Source: Amaurobius ferox (lineage: Eukaryota; Arthropoda; Arachnida; Araneae; Amaurobiidae). From it: a DNA stretch of 64,000 bases. The position numbers and the translations under genes are program-made. The notes beneath the pieces are model-generated. The model was not told the DNA's origin, ran no database searches, and saw only the letters and a list, made by a program, of their open reading frames with translations. Shown here piece by piece: positions 10,353 to 20,464 of the stretch (positions are counted from its first letter, which is position 1; every line of letters starts with the position of its first letter). The stretch spans positions 29,218,857 to 29,282,856 of the forward strand of contig OX578155.1 in the NCBI GenBank assembly GCA_951213105.1, in the 5' to 3' direction.

Positions 10353-11800
10353 CATAGGTTCCCAAAGTGGTCCAGGTGGACCCCCAGGGGTCCATAGGAG
10401 ACCACACGGGGGTCCACGTAGACGTGAAAAGAAAACAGGGGTTCACAAGTTATAAGGGGGGATCCACGAAAAATTTTCTAAAAAAATCTTCCAAATTCAA
10501 AAATTTAGCTTGGAAATACCTATCAACGTAGGCAGGTAGCATCATTCACTAGGAAGGTATTCAAAAATATTCGGGACTCAGGTTAAACACAGAATTGAAT
10601 AGAACAATAGATAATAGTACAAGTGTACACCACATGTCGAGACTTGCAGAGTGCCGCCCGTACGCTCGCTCGTCCGAGATGCTTGTTTAGACCTGCAAAG
10701 GGATGAAATGCGACCTGCGCTGTGCTTGCAATCTAGATTATCTTTTCGAATCAGTGATTATCTTTTCGATTTCGATTATCTTTTCGAATCAGTGATAGAG
10801 TTTCTGGAAACTAAAGCACCAGATTTAAAAGAAAATCTGATCAAATATAAAGCGGACATTGCGTACTTAACAGATTTGTTCAAAAAATTCAATGACGTTA
10901 ACTTGCAGTTACAAGGGGACAGCCTTAATTTAATAAAAACAAAGGGTGTAATTTCGGCTTTTCTTGGTAAATTGAAATTAATGAAGCAAAATATTAGTCG
11001 GCGCGAATTCTCCCAGTTTCCGCACTTGTCACAGATAGAATGTCTTGATGAGGATATTCAGACATACGCTCAACATTTAAATACCCTGCATGATGACTTC
11101 AAAAATAGATTTGAAGATATTCTGACGATGGAAATACCACCATGGATCATAACCCCATTTGATGAAACGGAAGAGGCGAATGTGGTATTACAAGAGGAGC
11201 TACTTGAACTCAGCACCAACGAGGAACTGAAGGTGAAATTTAAAAAAGGCTATCAAACATTTTGGCTGCAGGCAGAAATCCCCGAAATATATCCTGGGCT
11301 GTGGGAAATTGCGAGAAAATTTTTGATAGCGTTTTCCTCGTCATATCTTGTCGAAAGAAGTTTTAGTGCCGTTACCAACCTGTTAACCAAAAAAAGGAGC
11401 AGATTGAACATCACAGAACGGGGAGATTTGAGATTACTTCTTACAAAACTGAAGCCAAATATTGATAATTTGCTGTCAATTCATCAAGTACATCCGTCTC
11501 ATTAAAAGTATGACTATTTTATATTGTTGATTTACATTTCAGAGTTCATTGTTGATTTTTTGTCAATTGTTGATTGTTTGTAAAAATAAATGTTTATAAT
11601 TTTGTATAACCACAAGTATTATTTTAATAAATAGGACTCAAGAAAATGTGCTACTTTTTTTTTCTTCTTAACACCCCCAATTTGGGGTGATATTTTTCAG
11701 GAGTTTTGGGAATACAGTAGAAATGTAGCAGCAGGGGGTCTACCGAAAATAGTAAAACTTTGAAAGTGATCCACGAGAAAAAAAAATTTGGGAACCTCTG
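10353..11800 (+). mobile_element. hAT transposon copy with 8-bp target duplication
   Basis: The element is flanked by exact copies of GTGTAAAG (10345-10352 and 11801-11808), the 8-bp duplication typical of hAT. Its ends are inverted: the left starts CATAGGTTCCCAAA and the right, read inward on the minus strand, starts CAGAGGTTCCCAAA, one mismatch in 14. It entered the satellite array, so it is younger than the array. At 1448 bp it is shorter than a full autonomous element and lacks the BED finger and the N-terminal catalytic part. Confidence 0.9.
10651..11505 (+). CDS. hAT transposase C-terminal part (ZBED5/SCAND3-like), N-truncated
   Basis: An 284-codon frame ends at TAA 11503-11505. Its first 45 or so codons look spurious and use no clear ATG start. 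Family-like sequence begins near FESVIEFLETKAPDLKE. The C-terminal part contains the hAT dimerisation region: FLIAFSSSYLVERSFSAV, then TNLLTKKRSRLNITERGDLR and LLLTKLKPNI, ending HQVHPSH, as in domesticated and mobile ZBED5/SCAND3-type proteins. Near the start is a small local duplication (ATTATCTTTTCGAATCAGTG, repeated within 10737-10797). The frame is intact, but the protein lacks the N-terminal DNA-binding finger and most of the RNase H-like core, so it is unlikely to transpose alone. Confidence 0.8.
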   Translation: MPPVRSLVRDACLDLQRDEMRPALCLQSRLSFRISDYLFDFDYLFESVIEFLETKAPDLKENLIKYKADIAYLTDLFKKFNDVNLQLQGDSLNLIKTKGVISAFLGKLKLMKQNISRREFSQFPHLSQIECLDEDIQTYAQHLNTLHDDFKNRFEDILTMEIPPWIITPFDETEEANVVLQEELLELSTNEELKVKFKKGYQTFWLQAEIPEIYPGLWEIARKFLIAFSSSYLVERSFSAVTNLLTKKRSRLNITERGDLRLLLTKLKPNIDNLLSIHQVHPSH

Positions 11801-12615
11801 GTGTAAAGTGTAACCCCTGTGAACTCATATTTAGAAAGAAATGTAATAGTAATATGTTACATTATCTGCGCATTGAACAGGGATCTAATAAGATAAAAAA
11901 ATATCTGTCTCAGATTCGACTTGAAATAAACGTCGCTAAATTAATGTGAAAGCATCAGGTATATTCTCTGTGCGCACTCTGGAGCCCGCTGAGGAAGTAA
12001 TAACTGACATTATGTTATGTTTTGATGAAATTCGTTCCCAGTTTATTGGAAAGTACAGATGCATCAAGTGGTATGTTGTTGCAGATATGCAATTCATTCG
12101 CATCATTGTAAATGGTGATGAGTTAGTGAGCTCATACTTTAGAACGGATATTATGACGGATCTTTATGAGGTTACACTTCCAGATAATATATAAGTCTCA
12201 GGTTATATACAAGTACGAGGTTCAGGATGAATTTTAGAAAAGTTACGGGAACTAGGTGTTTTTGTGCAAAGTACCACCTCTTAGCTATATACACTTACCA
12301 TAGAGACTTGCTGCCAAAAAAGCTCTATTAAATATCCAGAATGAAGATGAGAAGTGTTTGAGATGGTGTCTTCTAGCCCATAAAGCCCATCGTAAAGATC
12401 AACCTCATCGTATATCACACTACCTCTGCCACGGAAATACAACTCAACTCGGATAGACTAATAAATAGACTAACGGTTCATGAACCTTGTGGTTATGCTT
12501 ACATTATCATAGGATCTGATAGAAAGTACCTAAAGACGATCTCAAAGAAAGAGGGTATCTGCTTACAATTTATTGATAACCAGCAGTTCCTGAATGTTTC
12601 CTTGGAAAAGCTAGT
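11801..12615 (+). pseudogene. PolB-type protein relic: last zinc finger and N-terminal conserved domain
   Basis: Right after the hAT copy the frame reads a further finger-like block (KCNPCELIFRKKCNSNMLH) and continues to a stop at 11947-11949. The next open stretch, 11946-12194 in a shifted frame, reads KCIKWYVVADMQF-like sequence (seen as YRCIKWYVVADMQFIR) and SYFRTDIMTDLYE. Then come GSG followed by a stop near 12227, LLNIQNEDEKCLRWCLLAHK (near 12328-12387), HRISHY, and FIDNQQFLNVSLEKL (12569-12613). These blocks, in this order, match the region before and into the exonuclease part of Maverick/adintovirus-like family B polymerases. At least three frame changes and one internal stop are present, and a family B repeat cuts the sequence at 12616. 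Confidence 0.68.
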
Positions 12616-13527
12616 TACTTTCCTTATATACATAATGTATAAGGAAAATATTGTGACGGGGTCGAAAATTCGAATTCGAGTTTTCGACGGTAGAGCACGT
12701 TTCAAGCATCCCTGATCACGAATCAAACATTTTTGACGTGATGTCTCTGTGTGTGTGTGTCAGTGAGTCTGTGGAGACGATAACTGACGAACGAATGGAC
12801 CGATTCGAACGAAATTTGGTACAAAAATAACAATCCGTAAACACTGGAAGCCTATTGTTTTTATGCACAATCGAATGTTCAGTACTCCTCTAAATTTTCG
12901 AGTGAAATTTTGAAAAAATCGTCAAAAAATCAAAACCGCTAATAAAGTTAAGCAAATAGACATTTCTTATGTAATTTTTCATTAGAAAACGATTGACACA
13001 AATTTTAGAACGCTAACCTTTCTCGAGATATTGCACATTTTTCAAAAAAATTATCAGAAAGTTATATAAAATAAAAAAAAATATTTCCTATTGAGAAACA
13101 TGTTCACTTTTCATATGTAATACCATGCGATAAATTGGGTGACATCATTATCGTGGATCTAGCTCGTTCCATTCATGAAAAAATATACTTTGAGTAATAC
13201 TTTTGTATTTGAACGCCAATAGTCATTTATCTGCTGTAAGAATAACTTATTTCTCCGTCCATATTGCTTGGCGAGATTTAGGCGACGAATTTGGCGGAAT
13301 GTCGCCAACTTGGCGACATTTTTAATTGTTGCCAAATTAGCAAAAATCTCGCCAAATGGATAAAAATGACGCTAAATCAATGAAAATGACGACTAATTGA
13401 AGAAAATTCTATATATTGGAAAGAATATAAGTATCTACTATAAGAATAACATTTTTTTAACTGTAAAAGTAGTAAATTCATTACATTATATAAGGAAAGT
13501 CATGTGTTGTCCACATCAGATTTTTTT
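12616..13527 (+). mobile_element. Family B copy, full-length, inserted in the polymerase relic
   Basis: Begins TACTTTCCTTATATACATAA and ends CATGTGTTGTCCACATCAGA plus T's. The order of conserved blocks is the 5' palindrome, GACGGGGTCGAAAATTCG, GAGTTTTCGACGG, a GT run, AACTGACGAACGAATGGACC, GAACGAAATTTGGTAC, a variant of the TCTCGAGATATTGCAC block, a cluster of TTGGCGA/TCGCCAA motifs, and the 3' hairpin end. Polymerase-like sequence ends at its left edge (SLEKL) and resumes at its right edge (NLDSSEFNI), which fixes the element borders. Confidence 0.88.
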
Positions 13528-14155
13528 CAATTTAGACTCAAGTGAGTTTAATATTCCAAGATAGCATTTCTCTAATGTTGTACAGCAGGAAGCTCTTCTC
13601 AAGAATGGGGTGTACCCCCTATATTTATATGACATCCTTTCAAAAGTTCGATGAAGATGTTCCACCTCCACCTTCAACATTTCATAATGACATTAAAGGC
13701 GAAGATTATTAAGAGTGAAGATTATCAGCATGGATACCTTTAGATGGAATACCTTTAATATTAAGAATTTAAGAGAATATCACAATATTTATATGTGAAA
13801 ACATATGTTCTGCTATTAGCTGATGCATTTGAAAAATTTCGAAAACCGTACCTAGCTCATTATAATATTGACTGCGCATTTCTTATGACTTTACCAGGAT
13901 TGACTTAGTAGGTATCCTTGAAAATAACTGAGCAGTCCATAGAACTTCTCACAGATGAAAATATGCTACTGTTCATAGAACATGGGATTCGAGGTGATAT
14001 ATGTATAATCAGTCAGCGCTGATTTAAGGCTAAAAACCGTTATTTGGAAAATTATGACCCTAATAAGCACATATCTACCTTGATGTTAATAATCTCTATG
14101 AATAGGCTATGTCGCAACTATTACCATATGGTGACTTTGGATGGATACACTCAAC
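13528..14155 (+). pseudogene. Family B DNA polymerase relic, exonuclease-to-motif A region
   Basis: Readable blocks in several frames: NGVYP and, one frame over, YMTSFQKFDED (13600-13655), then SEDYQHG (about 13717-13737), LLLADAFEKFRKPYLAHY (about 13810-13863), ELLTDENMLLFIEHGIRGD (about 13938-13994), and YLDVNNLY (14076-14099), the motif A region with the metal-binding Asp of family B polymerases, followed by a TAG at 14103-14105, then AMSQLLPYGDFGW. This is the protein-primed polymerase type carried by Maverick/Polinton elements and adintoviruses. Motifs B and C are absent because the relic ends where a pogo-like repeat begins. Multiple frame changes and stops make it dead. Confidence 0.75.
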
Positions 14156-14763
14156 CCTTCTATAACGCGGTACTCTCATAATACGATTTCCATATAACGC
14201 GGAACAAAAATTGCGACAGCCCTCTCATAACGCGATACTCATAAAATTCGATGTCATACAACGCGGTAATCTTATAATACTGTTTCTCTATAACACAACT
14301 CAATTAGTTTAGCAGTCTTCTTATAGTCGCATGAATTTTTCTATTACACTTCTACGGTTCGAAATTAATGGGGAATTTCATCCCTTGTTTTTTCATCCAC
14401 GTACATCACCATTTTTCAGTTTCAGTTATCAGGGAAATCCCCTGTATAAAAATTCATACATTCACCTCAAATGCATTGGTAGACGAAAATATGAGTAAAG
14501 AATGGGTTTCAAATATCTAATTGATGTGAAAAGGGGACTGGATTTGGGTAAACAATTAGAAATTTACTTTATTGAAAATGATCTTTCAACAGTGCGAAGT
14601 GCAAAATTTAAAAGATAATTACAAAATTGCTTAGCTCTTTAAAGAGAGATTTTGGTAGAGTTACAAAATAAAACTATATTTGAAAACGTAAATGAAGATA
14701 CACAAAGTGAAGAGGACATTAAAAGAAAAAGGAAATTAAGCCACTAATATTTGACAGCAATGA
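14156..14763 (+). pseudogene. Probable pogo/Tigger-type element remnant
   Basis: Three copies of TATAACGCGG or close variants lie at 14161-14275 with CTCATAATACGAT between them, a pattern familiar from ends of pogo/Tigger elements. Downstream one frame reads FKYLIDVKRGLDLGKQLEIY and ENDLSTVRSAKFKR then a stop near 14613, and a later frame reads NVNEDTQSEEDIKRKRKLSH then a stop. These resemble the acidic tail of a Tigger transposase but contain no catalytic motif, so the assignment is tentative. Confidence 0.4.
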
Positions 14764-14803
14764 TGAATGTTAATAGGATTTTTGTTGGAAAAAAATTATG
14801 CTC

Positions 14804-16246
14804 ACTTGGAATTTGAAGGCTATTATTTCTTACAAAAATGTTAATTATCTCATATAATATGCTTTCTTATAAAATGTTCTCATAACAAGATTCTAAAAAC
14901 GCAATTTAGAGAAATGAAGTTAATATAAGTTGATTCATAGAAGTATATGACAATTCCGGGTAAAAGAACTTGACTCAATGAGTGGGTGTGGCTTAATTAT
15001 ATACTGTACATGTAATTTACATATTGTACATTTTAATAGCGGAATATCTATTGTAAAATCAAAGAATCAATTAATTGGGATTCTATTAAGAAGACCGTAT
15101 TCCCCGTTACTAGCTTAATAATATGTTTTCCCCCAAATTAACTTTTAAGAAAACATATTTGCCTAATGTTTATTTTATGATAAGAAACTGTTTTTATTGA
15201 TGTGTCTGCAAAAGTCTCTATTATATTTTAAACCTAAAACTTAAGACGTTAACTTTAATAATGCACAAAATAATCATCTGTAAATTTACTTGGGATTTGA
15301 AGGCTATTATTTCTTACAAAAATATAAATTGTCTCATATAATATGCATTTCTTATAAAATGTTCTCATAACAAGATTCTTAAAACGCAATTTAGAGAAAT
15401 GAAGTTAATTTAAGTTGATTCATAGAAGTATATGACAATTCCTGATAAAAAAACTTCAATCAATGAGTGTGCGTGGCTTACTTATATACTATACATGTAA
15501 TTTACATATTGTACATTTTAATAGCGGAATATCTATTGTAAAATCAAAGATTCAATTAATTGGGATTCTATTAAGAAGACCGTATTCCCCGTTACGAGCT
15601 TAATAATATGTTTTTCCCCAAATTAACTTTTAAGAAAACATATTTGCCTAATGTTTATTTTATGATAAGAAACTGCTTTTATTAATGTGTCTGCAAAAGT
15701 CTCTATTATATTTTAAACCTAAAACTTAAGACGTTAACTTTAATAATGCACAAAATAATCAACTGTAAATTTACTTGGGATTTGAAGGCTATTATTTCTT
15801 ACAAAAATGTTAATTATCTCATATAATATGCATTTCTTATAAAATGTTCTCATAACAAGATTCTAAAAACGTAATTTAGAGAAATAAGTTGATTCATAGA
15901 AGTATATGACAATTCCGGATAAAAAAACTTCAATCAATGAGTGTGCGTGGCTTACTTATATACTGTACATGTAATTTACATATTGTACATTTTAATAGCG
16001 GAATATCTATTGTAAAATCAAATATTCAATTAATTGGGATTCTATTAAGAAGACCGTATTCCCCGTTACTAGCTTAATAATATGTTTTTCCCCAAATTAA
16101 CTTTCAGAAAACATATTTGCCTAACGTTTATTTTATGATAAGAAAATGCTTTTATTAATGTGTCTGCAAAAGTCTCTATTATATTTTAAACATAAAACTG
16201 CATTATTAAAGACGCTAACTTTAATAATGCAGAAAACAATCAACTG
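14804..16246 (+). repeat. Three-unit tandem repeat, about 484 bp per unit
   Basis: Units start at about 14804, 15288 and 15773 with ACTTGG(A/G)ATTTGAAGG and run through AGTATATGACAATTCC, GTGTGGCTTA or GCGTGGCTTA, ATACTGTACATGTAATTTAC, AGAAGACCGTATTCCCCGTT and CTGCAAAAGTCTCTATTAT. They are very similar, differing by scattered substitutions and small indels. The third ends with GCAGAAAACAATCAACTG. No coding capacity is seen. Confidence 0.9.
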
Positions 16247-17877
16247 AATTCGAAGTGCATACAATCTGTAATTTTATTACAGCAAATATAAAGGCTAAAT
16301 ATCCTTTCCATAAAAATTATCAAAAGTTGAGAACCAACAGATTCCATTAAGATAATAGGAAAAAAAATTTAGAATAAATTCAGCAACCATTTGAAAATAT
16401 TATATTCCTTGGTGAAATGAGCAAAATTTAATCCAAGAGTTAACATTAGTATTTGTATTATAAGTTAATGTAGCTTGTGGAACATCCTGAATATAAGTAA
16501 TATCTAGTTTAAAAATACAGGACTTCAAAGCTAATTTCGGCTAACTACGGGACTGCAATTGCGTAGATTATAGTTTACTGAATAACCTGCACTAAAAACA
16601 CCAAGGAACACATTTCTTCATAGAACATTATGAAAAGCCTATTTCAAATATCACATTTAACAAAATCAACGTGTCAGGCGTTTCTAATCAAACTTAAGTG
16701 TTTCAAAAATTAATAAGAAAATGCAATAGTGCATCATATATTTTCCATATAAAAATAAAAACCTGGTTTTATGAATTATTTTAAATTATATCTAAAAAAA
16801 TAAGTTAATATATGAAATGCAACTACACACGCTATGAATTTCGCAGTATAAAGCAGACACAAATGACGGAATTGATCCGCCATCTATCGGATTCTTTCAC
16901 AGTTAGGTGCTTCTGATCGGCCTATGGAATTTTCTCACACATCGGTGGTCATCTAGTAACGGAGAGCTAAGGACCATAGACTTTATTTTGATAAAGGTGG
17001 CAATGCCTAGACCGCGACCTTACTATCTATCCTGAATGTTATAAAGATTTCCAAATTTGATTGACATGTGCTGCCATCTATGACAGCTAATAAAGGGATG
17101 AAGGATTATTTTAAAATCTGTTATTCAGTTAATGAACCAGTGAGAGTGGGTATAAGAAAAAATATATAGAAGTTCAGAAACCAGTGCTCCTCAAAGGGGC
17201 TTACGGTAGGTTTTGAAATTACCTTCATTATTATAAAATAACTTTTTCCTTCAATGAGCATTGAAAGTGTATAAAAACCAATTATAGCATTCGATAAACA
17301 CATTATTTTGCTTTGTATTAACATCTAGTCGAGACGAATACGAGTTAAAAATATTATTTTTAAATTAATTATGTGACCATTATTATGATTATCCAGTTAT
17401 GAATTATTACAAACATTAAAAAAAGTATCAAAATTTTGTTGTTACGGCATTACAAGTATCCTCATTACATATGCAATGACGATCAAATTTCTTAGTATGA
17501 TCTATAATTCAATTTAAATAACCCTCAAAGGGTTCCAAAAATTGCACCCAAACCAAGATTAAATCTCAGCGGTGCGGGAGACATGTGTCACATGGTTGTC
17601 AGCACACTGTTCTCACTTTGCGTTCCTTGAACAGATACTGCCCATGACAAGGACGGTTAACATAAAAGTGAATATTTTAAATTATAAATCAAATTATATC
17701 ACTAACTAAGTGGTAGGAGTAATTTGAATGAATAAAAATTAAATTTTAAAATTACTATTTTTTTTGTTGAATAAATCAGTCATTTTAACTTGTCCATATA
17801 GAAAAATGAATATATAATTTTTTACATGTGTCTACATATGAAAATACATTACACTATCTTAAAAATTTGAACAGAAA
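16247..17877. other. Non-coding, no gene recognised
   Basis: AT-rich. A short GC-richer patch at 17540-17660 (GCGGTGCGGGAGACATGTGT) is unassigned. Nothing else is supported. Confidence 0.4.
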
Positions 17878-17990
17878 GATTTTCTGCATATAATTAAGTT
17901 TGGCCACGCCTACTGATTTCACAATATAGTAACGTTTCTTAACATGTCTGGAAATGAGAGCGGAATCATTCGCCATTTCTGATTCATAGA
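17878..17990 (+). repeat. Unclassified dispersed repeat, copy 1
   Basis: Shares CTGCATATAATT, CAGTTTGGCCACGCC or AAGTTTGGCCACGCC, and CATTTCTGATTC or CATTTCTGATCC with 18346-18456. The intervening spacing is similar, so the two are diverged copies of one sequence about 470 bp apart. Confidence 0.55.
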
Positions 17991-18098
17991 AAATTTAAAC
18001 ATTTACTATTTTTCATTAAATTAATCAGTCATTTTAAATTGTCAAAAATTTATTAGATACATTTAATTGCCATATCATGTTTACCAACATATGACAAT

Positions 18099-18148
18099 GG
18101 TATAATACAATATCATATGTTTACCAACATATGATATTGTATTATACC
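18099..18148. repeat. Perfect 50-nt hairpin
   Basis: Two 23-bp arms that are exact reverse complements, starting GGTATAATACAATATC, enclose the 4-nt loop TACC. A near-identical hairpin lies at 18189-18238. Confidence 0.9.
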
Positions 18149-18188
18149 AACGTGAATAATGAATATGTATTATACCAACGTGAATAAT

Positions 18189-18238
18189 GGTATAATACAA
18201 TATCATATGTTTAGCAACATATGATATTGTATTATACC
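18189..18238. repeat. Second perfect 50-nt hairpin
   Basis: Same arms as 18099-18148 with loop TAGC. A broken third version follows at about 18268-18307. Between the hairpins ATTATACCAACGTGAATAAT occurs twice. Confidence 0.9.
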
Positions 18239-18345
18239 ATTACCAACATATTGCCAACGTATTACCAACATATGATATTGTATTATATGTTTACCAACAT
18301 ATAATACAATAGCACATCACATTATATTGGAAATGTCACCTGAAA

Positions 18346-18456
18346 ATTTTCTGCATATAATTCAGTTTGGCCACGCCCAAATGAATTTATAGTACGTCAG
18401 CATTTCCTAATGACACCTCTAAAATTGACGACAGAGTCATCCTCCATTTCTGATCC
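18346..18456 (+). repeat. Unclassified dispersed repeat, copy 2
   Basis: Diverged partner of 17878-17990 (shared TCAGTTTGGCCACGCC core). The two copies flank the hairpin cluster, which may have arisen between them. Confidence 0.5.
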
Positions 18457-19229
18457 AAATGATCTGCACCGAGCACGTCACTTGGATTAGCCATCCTTGG
18501 CCAAAGCCAATTAGATAACATCTGTTATCTAAATGGCGTGGGCTTGACACACTATTTTTATTTACATATTTTTTCACGTTTTTTGACAGACACATATTAT
18601 TTGTCTACATAAGGTTTAGAAATAAGTGAAATAATTGTGTTTATATCAATTTTTATTTACAACTTTTGGACAGAGTTTGATATTATATTTCGCAACACTA
18701 TCATTAACTTCATTAAAAGACGTGAGATTAGCAGTAATTTGTTTCAAATTTTTGCAAAAACGTGGACTCTGATTACAAAATTTTAATATTACATGCAGAA
18801 GTAAGGTAGTTGGTTTTCAGGAGGACGAGCTTTAAACAGATTAATTGAAACTGACATATGAAGTTGTTATATTTTTAACTCCGATTTTTCAAAAATCCGA
18901 TTTATATATATATATAATGAATTATGGATTTCAAAACTGTGTTATTTGTCGCTGATACTTTCAAAAAATTCAACTATTTAAACATATCGCTTCAAGGGTA
19001 AAACATATTTTTAAAAAGTTAAAATTGAAAGTTTTACTAAAAAGTTAACATTTGGAAAAATATGGTGAAAAAGAATTCTTCAGAAATGTTTACGGATGAT
19101 TTAGCTACAGTTGTTAGCTACAGATGATTTTATAATAAAAATAACCATCCCGAAAGTTTAATTATAAGCGTTATAATCCATCATATGAAGTCTCTGGAGA
19201 CACAATTTCGGAAATACTTGACCTTAAAA
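18457..19229. other. AT-rich, no gene recognised
   Basis: Contains a short (TA)n run at about 18904-18916. Some sequence before 19230 may be more of the decayed hAT element that follows, but I could not read a protein in it. Confidence 0.4.
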
Positions 19230-19565
19230 TTTTGATTCTAAAAAACTTAGTTGGGTTCATGAGCCATATTCGCTTAAAATCAAAAGTGTCAGTCATTTGC
19301 CATTAAAAGTTCAAGAACTTGCTGAATTATCAAGCAACCCAGGTTTAAAATTTGAGTTTCCTGAACAACCGTAAAGTGATTTTTGGCCTGGGATTAGAAA
19401 AGAATTTCCAAGAATTTATGAAATGGATCTGAACATACTTCTACCATTTTGTACTATGTATTTATGAAAGCGGCGTTCTCATTGGCGATTATGAAATTAA
19501 AATATCAATCAACTCTGGAATACGTTAAAGATGCTCTACATCCTGTGGTATCAAATATTTAGCAA
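19230..19565 (+). pseudogene. hAT transposase relic, C-terminal part
   Basis: One frame reads SKKLSWVHEPYSLKIKSVSH then LPLKVQELAELSSNPGLKF to a stop at 19372-19374. The same frame resumes with SDFWPGIRKEFPRIYEMDLN and ILLPFCTMYL, then another stop, and a shifted frame gives LAIMKLKYQSTLEYVKDAL. The layout (FW...EFP...LLPF.T.YL.E..FS.....K...) is that of the C-terminal region of ZBED/DUF4371-type hAT transposases. At least two stops and one frame change show it is dead. It is a different hAT lineage from the one at 10353. Confidence 0.7.
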
Positions 19566-20464
19566 AGATTCTTTATGTAAAAATAAACACCAACATTAGT
19601 ATGTAAATTTGCTTTCTTCTTTAATAAATCGTAAAATTATATGTATACGAAGAATTGTTTTAAAATACATTTTCTTATGATTTATTACCAATCAATGTTT
19701 GATTTATATACCTACTTTATATGCCTATATGCCCGGGGTAACATAAAAATTTCTTAGGCGAAAAGAGATCGTAAGTAAGAGGTCTTATTTTAGGCCATAG
19801 CCGAGTGTGCCGCCATCTGTTGTCGTTAATTGAAAGTTATCGATTAGACTCCCCTTTTCATTAAATTATGCTAGATTGCAACACAAGGATTTTGAAATAT
19901 ACAGGAAAGAAAATTATTATGCTTTTAGGAAAACTTTTTATTATTATTTTTTCTTTTTTTTTTTCGGAATACAAATTTAATTTTCATGGAGTTTGTTATA
20001 ATATATGAGCTAAATAAATTATTACTTTTCTTAATTTATATATTTTACCCCACTGATATCTGTTTAAAATTTAATAAGTGTTAAAAGTTTTTCTTTCTTT
20101 AACATCTTAGAAACCTGCTTGACACAAGGTTATGTACTTGACACAAGATTTACTTTTCACACAACGGCGATCATAAATTTTTTAAATTAAATATGTTATT
20201 AAAAAAAAAATAGAATTTACGATTTATGTGCTTTTTCCTTCCACCTCTAGAATTTGCCTTTTTATTAATTGTTATTTATTAACGTAATTTGTTTAATTTC
20301 TAAATTACTTTTATTTGTTACTATTAAATTCTAACATATTATAACCCTATTAGTTTATTCTCTTAGTATTGTAATTCATATGTTACATTAATTATTTATT
20401 TCAAAACATGTTGCATTTTTCAACAAATTGATGCGGATAGGTTGTGTATGAGCAAGCTCCCGAC
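19566..20464. other. AT-rich flank, possibly including the 5' UTR of the retrotransposon ORF1
   Basis: No gene supported. A patch at 19785-19865 (GCCGAGTGTGCCGCCATCTG) is GC-richer and shares a CCGCCATCT core with 16878-16886; its nature is unknown. Confidence 0.35.
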
